Assembly: GCA_023412805.1 (NCBI GenBank)
Contig: JAEZRM010000061.1
Span: forward strand, 10,070-74,069
Source of the DNA: Pseudomonadota bacterium
GTDB lineage: Bacteria; Pseudomonadota; Alphaproteobacteria; Rhizobiales; Hyphomicrobiaceae
Direction: 5' to 3'
Length of the DNA stretch: 64,000 bases
Made by a program: the position numbers and the translations under genes. The notes under the pieces were generated by a model that was not told where the DNA came from, did not search any database, and worked only from the letters and a program-made list of their open reading frames with translations. Numbering within the stretch: the stretch's first letter is position 1; every line of letters begins with the position of its first letter. Positions 16,771 to 25,700 of the stretch are shown piece after piece.

Positions 16771-18399
16771 TCAGGTCTCCTTGTCGCCCGCATGGTCGAG
16801 CGCTTCAATGAGGTTGGCGGCTTTCGCGCACGTTTCGTTGAATTGCTGGCTCGCATCGAGCCGATGCCATGTGATGTCGCCGAGATCGTAGGTTAGTTGC
16901 CGTGCCACGACATCCGCGGTGGCGTCGGAGGCATCGTCTTTGCGCATGGTCACGCGGTCCTTGAGCACGGCGCTCGGCGCGTCCAGCCATAAGCCGAGAA
17001 ATGGCACGCCTTGCTCTTGCGCGACGCGCTCTACGGCCGCGCGCTCCTCGAGCGTTGAATGTACAGCATCGACGATCACGGCATATCCCGTGGCGAGTAC
17101 CGAGGCTGCCTTCTGGTTCAGCGTCGCATAGATTCTTTCCGTGACAGTGCGCGCATAGGCTTCGTCCGGCAGGCGTTCGGTCTCGCCGATCCGAAAGAGC
17201 TTCTTGCGCTCGAGATCGCTGCGCAGGTGAATGGCGCCGGGCGATGCGCCGAAAATGGGCGCCAGCGCCGCGGCGAGTGTGGACTTGCCACTGCCTGACA
17301 GACCGCCGACGGCGATCAAAGCCGGCCGGGCTGGTGCCAGATCCTGCAACGCCTGCTCGAGATAGCGCTGGGCATCGGTCAGCACATCGGGCAAGGGGGC
17401 ATCTGCGCCCGCAATGCGGTGCAGATCGACCATGGCGCGGATGCCGGCCCTGAGCGCGAGAAAGAGCGGCAGAGCCGCAAGCCCCTCCAGATTGCGGACA
17501 TCGGCGCGCCAGAGATAGCGATTGAGGACGTCGTTCGCGCGCGGGCGAAGCCCTTTGTGATCGAGGTCCATGATCAGGAAGGCGAGATCATAAAAAACGT
17601 CGATCGTCGCCAGATCCTCGTCGAACTCGAGCGCGTCGAAAGGCAAGGGCTGGCTGTGCCAGAGCACCATGTTGCCGAGATGCAGGTCGCCGTGGCAGCG
17701 GCGGCGGAAACCGGCGCGCGCACGCTCGGCAAGGAGTGGTCGAACACGGTCGAGATGCGCGCGGGCCTCATCCGCGAATGTCGCGCGTTGCGACCGGATC
17801 TGCTCGTCGCGGCTCGCGCCGCACGCCTCCGCCACATCGGCGATGATCTTCTCGAAGCGTGCAATGCCGTCACCCTCTGTAGCGACGGGAGCTGCCTCGT
17901 GCGCAACGAACACGACATCGGCAATCGCTTTGGCGAGCGGACGGTCGATGCGCCCATCGACGGCAGCTTGGCTCAGCACGTCCTCTTGCGCGAAACGGCG
18001 CATGTGGAGGGCGAACTCGAGGGTTTCCCCGATGCCATCGAACGCGAGGCCGCCGTTCTCGCGGGTAATACGCTTGATGCCGAGATAGATATCCGGGGCG
18101 GCGGGGCGATTGAGTTCCAGCTCCCGTGCCAGGGTTGCTTCGCGTGCGGGGAGCGTCGTGAAGTCGAGATAAGGTAGGCGCACGTGCTTCTTGATCTTGA
18201 ACACGTCCTCACCGGCCAGGAAGATGCGCGCGGCGTGCGTCTCGATCACATCCACGCGCTCAGGCGGCTCCGGATAGCTCGACGGGTCGGCCAGGAACGC
18301 GGTGATCTCCGCTTCGCTCGGCAATGAGGCTGCCTGGGGGGCTGTTTGCTTGGGCCCGATGATGCCGCTCCTCATGGTCGCTGCAGTCTGCACGGTCAT
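16771..18399 (-). CDS. Fused aminoglycoside-phosphotransferase-like / P-loop kinase protein
   Basis: 542-residue fusion. The N-terminal half resembles the APH/choline-kinase fold, with the catalytic-loop motif RCHGDLHLGNMVLW and a following acidic segment (PFDALEFDEDLATIDVFYDL). The C-terminal half (from about residue 345) is a gluconate-kinase/zeta-like P-loop kinase with Walker A GGLSGSGKST. The family is widely annotated as bifunctional aminoglycoside phosphotransferase/ATP-binding protein, but there is no evidence here for drug resistance and the substrates are unknown. The open frame extends to 19005, overlapping the divergent hydratase gene, so I took the ATG at 18399; 18375 is also possible. 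It is coupled to the acyl-CoA synthetase/GNAT gene. Confidence 0.85.
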   Translation of the reverse strand: MTVQTAATMRSGIIGPKQTAPQAASLPSEAEITAFLADPSSYPEPPERVDVIETHAARIFLAGEDVFKIKKHVRLPYLDFTTLPAREATLARELELNRPAAPDIYLGIKRITRENGGLAFDGIGETLEFALHMRRFAQEDVLSQAAVDGRIDRPLAKAIADVVFVAHEAAPVATEGDGIARFEKIIADVAEACGASRDEQIRSQRATFADEARAHLDRVRPLLAERARAGFRRRCHGDLHLGNMVLWHSQPLPFDALEFDEDLATIDVFYDLAFLIMDLDHKGLRPRANDVLNRYLWRADVRNLEGLAALPLFLALRAGIRAMVDLHRIAGADAPLPDVLTDAQRYLEQALQDLAPARPALIAVGGLSGSGKSTLAAALAPIFGASPGAIHLRSDLERKKLFRIGETERLPDEAYARTVTERIYATLNQKAASVLATGYAVIVDAVHSTLEERAAVERVAQEQGVPFLGLWLDAPSAVLKDRVTMRKDDASDATADVVARQLTYDLGDITWHRLDASQQFNETCAKAANLIEALDHAGDKET

Positions 18400-18522
18400 T
18401 GTGACCAGTGAATACTTTGAAGTCGAGGCGCTTTGATGGGCATCAAGGTTGTTTGACCGAGCTCGAACCGGCGTGGCAGTCTGCGCGGGAACAAACGCTC
18501 GCATAAGAGAGGAAGCCCCCCC

Positions 18523-19380
18523 ATGGCCATGGACGCCGAGAAGCTGCGCAATTGGAAATTCGAGGACGTGATCCAGACGTTCACGAAGCGCGATACCATG
18601 CTCTATGCGCTGGGCGTCGGTTGCGGCAGCGATCCGCTCGACGAAAGCGACCTCAGGTACGTCTATGAGGACGATCTGGTGGCACTCCCGACCATGGTCA
18701 CCGTTCTTGGCTATCAGGGCTTCTGGCTCAAGGACAGTGGCACCGGTGTCGATTGGCGCAAGGTCGTGCATGGTGAGCAGTCGATCACCATTCATGCGCC
18801 CGTGCCGACGTCGGGCACGTTCATCGGCCGCTCGCGCATTACAGGGCTCATCGACAAGGGCAAGGATCGCGGCGCGCTGCTCATCTCCGAGCGCGACATC
18901 ATCGCGAAGGAGAGCGACACGCACATCGCGACGCTCGTTTCGACGAGTTTCCTGCGCGGCGATGGCGGTTTCGGTGGGCCCTCGGGACCGACGCCCGCTG
19001 TCCATACGCTGCCGGAAAAGGCACCCGATGCCACACTCGATATTCCGACACTGCCGCGCCAGGCGCTCATTTATCGCCTGTCAGGCGACATGAACCCGCT
19101 CCATGCCGATCCCAAGGTTGCGACAGTTGCCGGCTTCCGGGCGCCCATCCTGCACGGGCTCTGTTCGTTCGGCGTGGCCGGTCGCGCGCTCGCCGCGCTT
19201 GCTTGTGGCGGTGACGCGAGCCGCATCAAGCATATGCAGGTGCGCTTCTCCTCGCCCATTTATCCGGGAGAGACAATTCGCACGGAGATCTGGCGCAATG
19301 GTGCGGAAATTTCATTCCGCTCGCGCTGCGTCGAGCGCGACGTCGTGATCCTCAACAACGGGCTCGCACGCGTCGCGTAG
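18523..19380 (+). CDS. 2-enoyl-CoA hydratase 2 (double hot-dog, MaoC-like)
   Basis: 285-residue protein with two hot-dog units. The C-terminal unit carries the hydratase 2 signature YRLSGDMNPLHAD with Asp189, Asn191 and His194. It resembles the hydratase part of peroxisomal multifunctional enzyme type 2 and bacterial (R)-specific hydratases for sterol or branched acyl-CoA. The ATG at 18523 has GAGGAAG about 8 bases upstream; a second in-frame ATG follows two codons later. Divergent from the phosphotransferase/kinase gene. Together with the monooxygenase at 20160 and the CoA-transferases it adds to a lipid/steroid or terpenoid degradation flavour, which is inference. Confidence 0.9.
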   Translation: MAMDAEKLRNWKFEDVIQTFTKRDTMLYALGVGCGSDPLDESDLRYVYEDDLVALPTMVTVLGYQGFWLKDSGTGVDWRKVVHGEQSITIHAPVPTSGTFIGRSRITGLIDKGKDRGALLISERDIIAKESDTHIATLVSTSFLRGDGGFGGPSGPTPAVHTLPEKAPDATLDIPTLPRQALIYRLSGDMNPLHADPKVATVAGFRAPILHGLCSFGVAGRALAALACGGDASRIKHMQVRFSSPIYPGETIRTEIWRNGAEISFRSRCVERDVVILNNGLARVA

Positions 19381-19442
19381 GGCGCACGAAAGGGTCATGC
19401 CGGCATTCGATCGCCGGCATGATCCCGCAAGCCGCTCTCGCG

Positions 19443-19928
19443 TCAGGTCTTGAAGTCGATGAACGTCAGGAACTCGCGCAGGACGGTTGACCACCAGCCG
19501 ACAGTCTCGTCGAAGTTGGCATTGCAGACGCCGCCGCGCAGATTGACGTTCAACTCGATCGTCGCATCGCCGGTTTTGTCGATCGCCGCTTTGCCGAACC
19601 GCTTGCTCACATTCCATTCGTTCATGCGCTCGACGGTCTGCTTCACTTGCTGCGTGAAGCCGGCGCGGAACTGGACCGAGCTGCATTTCTCGCCGTTCTG
19701 GCAGCCGTAGAAATAGATCTGGTAGCGGGCGCCGTGCATCCGGCCATCGATCTTCGGATCGCCTCGGCTGTCGGTGCTGATTTCCGCGGAGCCGTGGCCC
19801 CGCGCCAGATGGAAGATGCGGGATGGATCGCTGCCGTCGACGATATTGGTGCAAGAGGTCGACGGGGACTGGGCAGCAGCGGAGGCGATTGAAATCACGA
19901 GCGCGAGCAGCACGGCGAGGAAGTGCAT
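19443..19928 (-). CDS. YbjN-domain-like secreted protein
   Basis: 161 residues with a clear signal peptide (MHFLAVLLALVISIASAAAQ, cleavage probably after ASAAA). The mature part (ARYQIYFYGCQNGEKCSSVQ, then RMNEWNVSKRFGKA) matches the YbjN / sensory-transduction-regulator fold found in many Hyphomicrobiales secreted proteins. Two cysteines in GCQNGEKC may form a disulfide. The ATG at 19928 has GGGAGG about 6 bases upstream, which decides the start over the open frame to 19961. No biochemical function is established for this type. Confidence 0.78.
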   Translation of the reverse strand: MHFLAVLLALVISIASAAAQSPSTSCTNIVDGSDPSRIFHLARGHGSAEISTDSRGDPKIDGRMHGARYQIYFYGCQNGEKCSSVQFRAGFTQQVKQTVERMNEWNVSKRFGKAAIDKTGDATIELNVNLRGGVCNANFDETVGWWSTVLREFLTFIDFKT

Positions 19929-20159
19929 GGGGGACCTCCCAAGGAGAATAGTCGGGCGCATCTATGCACCTCCGTTTTGTACGATCAAGACGGTGCACGG
20001 CAGCTTCTACAGCCGCGTGGCCTGCCTCCAACACTACCGCATAGAGGCCTGCGCGCCTGTGTATTGACTTTGCGGTGGCTGCGCGGTCAGCTGGAATGAA
20101 GACTCCGTATGCGCAGCAAGGTGCCTCTCAGCCGGGGTTACACAAGGGAAGGAGCGATC

Positions 20160-21860
20160 GTGCCGGGCATGGAAACCAAAGTGTCGAAAGGGCAACAAGC
20201 CGAGGCGGGCGCCGGCCGCAGTGCGAGCTACGATGTCATCATCGTCGGTGCCGGTTTCGGCGGCATGTACATGCTGCACAGGCTGCGCGAGCTGGGGCTC
20301 AGCGCACGCGTGCTCGACGCGGCGACCGGCGTCGGCGGTACCTGGTACTGGAACCGGTACCCGGGCGCGCGCTGCGATGTCGAAAGCATGCAGTACTCGT
20401 TCTCCTTCTCGAAGGAGCTGCAGCAGGAGTGGCACTGGAGCGAGCGCTTCGCCGGCCAGCCCGAAATCCTCGCTTACGCGAACCACGTTGCCGACCGGTT
20501 TGATCTTCGCCGCGATATTCAGTTCGAGACGCGGGTGACGGCGGCCCACTACGACGAGAAGGCGCGGCACTGGCAGATAATGACGGACGGTGGCGAGCGC
20601 TTTTCGGCGCAGTTCTGCGTCATGGCCACGGGCTGTCTTTCGACGGCCAAGCTGCCGGAGATCGCAGGACGCGATTCCTATCGCGGCGCCACCTACCACA
20701 CGGGCTACTGGCCGCACGACGGCGTCGATCTCACCGGCCTCAAGGTCGCCGTTATCGGCACAGGCTCATCGGCGATCCAGGCCATTCCGGTCATGGCCGA
20801 GCAGGCGCAGCAGCTCACCGTGTTCCAACGCACGCCGAATTATTCCATCCCGTCGCGCAACGGACCGATGACGCCGAACTACGAAGGGCCATGGAAGTCG
20901 GAATATGACAAGCGCCGCGCCAAGGCGCGTACCATGCGCACCGGCATCCTCTATGATGCGAGCGATGCCAACTACGGCATCAACGACATCTCCGCGATGG
21001 CTGTGTCGGCTGACGAGCGCCAGCGGATCTATGAGCAGCGCTGGGAAACGGGTGGCACGTCGTTCATGGCGGCCTTCAACGATCTCATCACCAACCAGGA
21101 CTCGAACGATACGGCCTCCGAGTTCGTGCGCTCCAAGATCCGCGAGATCGTGAAGGATCCTGCGACCGCCGAGATCTTGTGCCCGAAAGACTATCCGATC
21201 GGCACCAAGCGCATCTGCGTCGATACGAATTACTTCGAGACCTACAATCGGCCGAACGTCGAACTCGTCGATCTCAAGGTGACGCCGATCGAGGCTATCA
21301 CGCCGGCGGGCGTGCGCACGACGGACGGCGAGCGCACCTTCGATGCGATCGTCTATGCAACTGGTTTCGACGCCATGACCGGCACGCTCATGAACATCGA
21401 TATCCGCGGTCGCGATGGCACCGAGCTTCGCGAGAAGTGGGCCGCCGGTCCGCAGACCTATCTCGGCTTGATGTGCGCGGGCCTGCCGAACCTCTTCATG
21501 ATCACGGGGCCGGGCAGTCCGTCGGTGCTGAGCAATATGATCCTGTCCATCGAGCAGCACGTGGACTGGCTCATTGGGGCACTGGCGCACATGCGAGCGA
21601 CGGGCGCTGAGACGATCGAGCCGACGGCCGACGCCGAAGTTGCCTGGGGACAGCACGTCAATGAGGCGGGGCATCGGACGCTCTACGTCAAGGCAGCGTC
21701 CTGGTACATGGGCGCCAACGTGGCGGGCAAGCCGCGCGTCTTCATGCCGTACATCGGCGGCGTGGGTGTCTACCGCCAGGAGTGCGACGAGATCGCCGCC
21801 AAGGGCTACGAGGGCTTCGTTCTGACACCGCGAGACGCGGCGGCCGTTGCGGCGGAGTAG
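20160..21860 (+). CDS. Flavin-containing monooxygenase, Baeyer-Villiger type
   Basis: 566-residue FAD/NADPH class B monooxygenase. The FAD-binding GAGFGG is at residues 30-35, followed by GVGGTWYWNRYPGARCDVES, the hallmark of cyclohexanone/steroid monooxygenase-like enzymes. The Baeyer-Villiger fingerprint appears as YRGATYHTGYWP at about 174-185, with Tyr in place of the usual leading Phe. The NADPH site is VIGTGSSAIQ. I favour a GTG start at 20160, 5 bases after AAGGAG (20149-20154), over the ATG at 20169, which is 14 bases away. These enzymes insert oxygen beside ketones to make esters or lactones; the substrate is unknown. Confidence 0.92.
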   Translation: MPGMETKVSKGQQAEAGAGRSASYDVIIVGAGFGGMYMLHRLRELGLSARVLDAATGVGGTWYWNRYPGARCDVESMQYSFSFSKELQQEWHWSERFAGQPEILAYANHVADRFDLRRDIQFETRVTAAHYDEKARHWQIMTDGGERFSAQFCVMATGCLSTAKLPEIAGRDSYRGATYHTGYWPHDGVDLTGLKVAVIGTGSSAIQAIPVMAEQAQQLTVFQRTPNYSIPSRNGPMTPNYEGPWKSEYDKRRAKARTMRTGILYDASDANYGINDISAMAVSADERQRIYEQRWETGGTSFMAAFNDLITNQDSNDTASEFVRSKIREIVKDPATAEILCPKDYPIGTKRICVDTNYFETYNRPNVELVDLKVTPIEAITPAGVRTTDGERTFDAIVYATGFDAMTGTLMNIDIRGRDGTELREKWAAGPQTYLGLMCAGLPNLFMITGPGSPSVLSNMILSIEQHVDWLIGALAHMRATGAETIEPTADAEVAWGQHVNEAGHRTLYVKAASWYMGANVAGKPRVFMPYIGGVGVYRQECDEIAAKGYEGFVLTPRDAAAVAAE

Positions 21861-21886
21861 AACGCTCACCATTCAGCACAATGAAT

Positions 21887-21920
21887 ACGACCGCTCCGGG
21901 TGAACCGAAGCGGTCGTTTT
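21887..21920 (+). terminator. Intrinsic terminator after the monooxygenase gene
   Basis: Perfect 9-bp stem ACGACCGCT (21887-21895) and AGCGGTCGT (21909-21917), followed by T residues. It lies 26 bp after the monooxygenase stop and just before the 3' end of the convergent Gly/Arg-rich gene. Confidence 0.85.
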
Positions 21921-21942
21921 CATTTCCGCATTAGTGTGTCAG

Positions 21943-22554
21943 CTACCGGCCGCGACCTTCGCCGCCGCCACCACGACCGCCACCGCCACCGCCACGGCCT
22001 TCGCCGCCGCTGCGACCGCCGCCGCCACGGCTGGCGCTACCGCGATCGCCACCGCCGCGACTAGCGCTTCCGCGCTCACCACCACCGCGGCCACGGCTCA
22101 TGCCATCACGGCTACCGCCCGACCGGCCATCGAAGCTGCGACGGTCCGAACGCGAGCCGCGATCACTATCACGGCCGCGACGCTCGCTGCCACGGTCACG
22201 CCCGCGGCGCTCGCCGCGGTCGCGTCGGCGATCACCGCGATCCCAGCCGCGATTACGGCGGTGCCAGTCTCGATTGTGGTAGCGCCAGCCGCGCCAGCCC
22301 GGGCTTCCGCCCCAGCCATAACCGCGCCTCCAGCCGTAGCCGCACCAGTACCAGCCGGGGCCATTCCAAGCGTCCCAGTAGTAGCACCAGCGACGACCGC
22401 CGAAGACGATAACCTGCGTCTTCTGGATCATCGCATCGGGGTCGATCAGATTTTTCGTGCCGATCCCGCCTGTGACGGGGGCGGCTTCAGCACTCGTGAA
22501 CATTGCGCCGGCAACAAGAAAAGCAGTGCCTGCGCCCACACGTCTCCATGACAT
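21943..22554 (-). CDS. Secreted Gly/Arg-rich low-complexity protein
   Basis: 203 residues. A signal peptide (VGAGTAFLVAGAMFTSAEAA) is followed by a short Trp/Tyr-rich module (RRWCYYWDAWNGPGWYWCGY, then GWRRGYGWGG) and a long Arg/Gly/Asp/Ser tail of RGG and RG repeats to the C-terminus. The N-terminal module resembles small envelope proteins of Hyphomicrobiales; the tail is intrinsically disordered and strongly basic, so it could bind nucleic acid or acidic polysaccharide, but no function is known. The ATG at 22554 has AAGGAG about 7 bases upstream. Repeats in the tail make its exact length prone to assembly error. Confidence 0.8.
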   Translation of the reverse strand: MSWRRVGAGTAFLVAGAMFTSAEAAPVTGGIGTKNLIDPDAMIQKTQVIVFGGRRWCYYWDAWNGPGWYWCGYGWRRGYGWGGSPGWRGWRYHNRDWHRRNRGWDRGDRRRDRGERRGRDRGSERRGRDSDRGSRSDRRSFDGRSGGSRDGMSRGRGGGERGSASRGGGDRGSASRGGGGRSGGEGRGGGGGGRGGGGEGRGR

Positions 22555-22724
22555 TGGGGTCTCCTTCCGCTCTTTGCGATGGACGACATTGCCGAGCATC
22601 CAGTCTCTGCAGGACGGATGTTCCGGCGTGACCGCAGTGCGGTACTCGCACGGCCGGCTCATACCGAACCGGCCGTGCTCGTCGTCTTCGTGCTCAGAAA
22701 CGTTCAGAGCAGAGAAGTGTTCCC

Positions 22725-25700
22725 TTACTGGACTGCCGTCACTTCGAGAGTGCCGGCGCCCGTACGTGCGTGGAGGTCGGGGCGGTACATATCCTCGACG
22801 GAAGCCGCGGGATGTACGAAGCGGCCGGGCGTGACGGCGCGTACGATGTACGCCACGGTTGCGGAGGGCTTCACGCCGCTGCTGCGGTTCTCACCCTGGA
22901 AGTAGTCGAACGCTGCGACGAAGCGATCGTCGCGATACTCGGTGTGTGTGGGGCGGCCTGCCGTCTGCGCCCAACCCAAGCTTTTCGTCTCGCCGCTGTC
23001 GACAAGGCGCGGGTTCTCGATCTCGAAGCCTGCAGGCAGGCGATCGACGAGCAGTACGCGACCGCCCGTGTGTTGGCCGTCGATCTTGAGGACCACGACG
23101 ACACGGTCGTTCTGCTTGACGCTCATGTGTACATTCTCCGCCGTGATGGTTGTGCCATCGAGCGTGTGATAGCTACGCGAGATCGTGAAGCCCTTGGATG
23201 CCGCAGGCTCCGCCGAGAGTGCCGAGCCCGTGACCGAAACGACGGCCGCGACCGGTGCCTCGCCACGGTTGGCAACCACGATACCGCCGATGCCAAGATC
23301 GGATGCGGCGAGAGAGCGTGTCAGCTCGCCTCGGAAGGGCGTACCGTTGACCGTGAGGTTTGTCCCGGCCGCGGCATCACTCAAGGCGCGAGCGGCGAGC
23401 AGCATCCAGGCCTGCTCTTGCGTCGAGGTATAGGTGCGCGTGGCCTTGGCCCGCTCGATCACGCGCGCGAGCTGCGGCGCTTCACCGACGAGCATCTTCG
23501 TTTCCGAGACGAGTGTCAGCACGGCTGCGCCATCACGCAGGCGCGAGCCATAGTCGCCGCGGCTTTCGTCCTTGCTGTCGTCGCCCATGCGGGCGAGGGC
23601 GGCGCGGAAGGCCTTCTCGGCGCGGGGTTTGTCACCCGTCATGGCGAGTGCCGCGCCGATCTGCGCCTGTGCCAGCGCCGAAGAGAAGCGCTCGATGCGC
23701 GTGTCGGCGTAGTAGCGCAGCTCACCCACTGGGGCGCGGCCGTTGCGGGCGAGTACGTAGAGTGCGTACGCGCGCGCCTCGCCGCCTTTCTCGAAATCCT
23801 GCGCATATGAGATGAAGTTGGCGAGGCGATCGAGCGCCTGCGTCAACTGCCGCTCGGGCACGGCATAGCCGAGTTCTTTGGCGCGCGTCAGGAAGTCGGT
23901 GACGTAGCCCGTGAGCCATAGATCGGGCTCGCCGGGTCCCCATATGCCGAACGCGCCGGACGAGTCCTGCATTTCGAGAACGCGCGCGATGGCCTTGTTC
24001 ACCCGCTCCTTGAGCTGGCTTTCCTCGGCAAGGCCGATGCGCTTGGCAACATCATTGACGTAGAGCAGCGGCAAGGCGCGGCTCGTCGTTTGCTCGGCAC
24101 AGCCATAGGGATAGCGATCGAGCGAGGCGAGCAGGCCCGGCACATCCATGCCCGCCGATGGGCCGACGTTGAGAGCAATGCGCGTACTCGACGGGATCAG
24201 ATCCGTCAGCAGATCCTGCGAGAGGCTGAGGCGTCCGCCTTTCGCGGAAAGGTTCGCGACATGCGTGCGACGAATGTCATTCGCAGGCGGCATGACTTCG
24301 AGCGCGACGCGGCGGCGCACCTCGATGCCATCGGGGCCGTTGACGCGCACGCTGTAGACATGACGGCCGAGGCTCGCCGGCTTGATCGCAATGCGCTCGG
24401 CGCGACGCTGGTTCGGCGCCAGGGTCGGATTGCGCTGGGCGAGCGAAGTGGCGAGACCCTGCGGGTTCTCCTGCTCGGCCGCGAGCTGGTACGCCGCATC
24501 GGGCCCTTCGATGTTGTGCACGTCGATGGCGATGCTGGCTTCATCACCGAGGCTCAGGAAGCGCGGCGCGGTGACGGTGAGCGCGAGCGCATCGCGCACG
24601 AGCACGTCCGATCCCGCCGAGCCGAGTTTGCCGGCGCTCCATGCGACGGCCATGAGGCGCACTGTGCCGTTGAAGTCGGGCATGTCGAACTTGGCTTCGG
24701 CCGTGCCGTCCGCCTTGACCTCGACAATGCCCGAGAACAGCGCGAGTGGCTTTTCGACGGGTGGGCTACCGCGCATGGACATGCCGCCGCCGCCTTCGCC
24801 GTCTCCGCCCGAGCGAAGCGATCCGCGTGTCGCACGCATGCCGTCGATAAGGCGGCCGTAGAAGTCGCGGATCTCGACACCGAGACGACGCTGTGCGTGG
24901 AAGTGGCGCTCAGGGGCGGGCGCCTCGAAGCGCGTGAGATTCAGAATGCCCATATCGACGGCCGCGATCGTGAGGCGTGCCGCTTCGCCAGCTTTGAGGC
25001 CTTCGATTTTCACCGGCACGACGAGTGTGCTCGCCGGTTTGATCTTGGCGGGGGCATTCAGCGTCAGCTTGAGCGTTTCGCTATCGGTATCGAGGGCGAG
25101 CCAGCGCACGCCGATGGCACGGCTTGGCATGCGCTTCGCACCTTCGTCCATGGCGCGATAGAACATGGCCGTGACGTAGGCGCCGGGCATCCACTTCGCA
25201 TCGAGGGGCAGCGTAATCTCGCCGCCGCCGGCGGGGATGTCCGCATCCTGCATGGCGAGCAGGCCGCTCGAAAGCACGGCGAGGCGCACCTTGCCGGCAG
25301 CGCGCGTGTTGATGCGCACGCGTGCGGTCTCGCCGGCTTTGTAGGTCGGCTTGTCGAGCACGACGTCGAGCACCTCGGGGCTCTCGGCATCCTCGCTCGC
25401 GTGCCAGCCGACATTGAATGTCACGCTCGCGACGCCCGGCGCCTTGGGATCGGCACTCGTCACTTCGATGCGATAGCGGCCCCAGTCGAGCGATGGCGCT
25501 TCGATGCGCGCGGGGGCTCTGCCGTCCGATGCCGCCGTGCCGTTGGCGATGCGCTTCGTCGTGGTGACGGCTTCGTAATTCCACTGGCCGTCGCGGCTGT
25601 ACCACTGCCAACGCTGATTGAGCTGAAGGATCTCCCAGTTGAGGGTCGCGCCGGATTGTGGTGCGCCTTCGGCATTGACGAGCACGGTTTCGAACCGCGC

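Noticed and set aside
16771..18399. Aminoglycoside resistance gene
   Set aside because: The phosphotransferase-like half belongs to a broad chromosomal fusion family; no resistance-specific features, cassette or mobile context is present.
20064..20095. Promoter with TTGACT upstream of the monooxygenase
   Set aside because: No acceptable -10 box at 16-19 bases; the downstream sequence is GC-rich.
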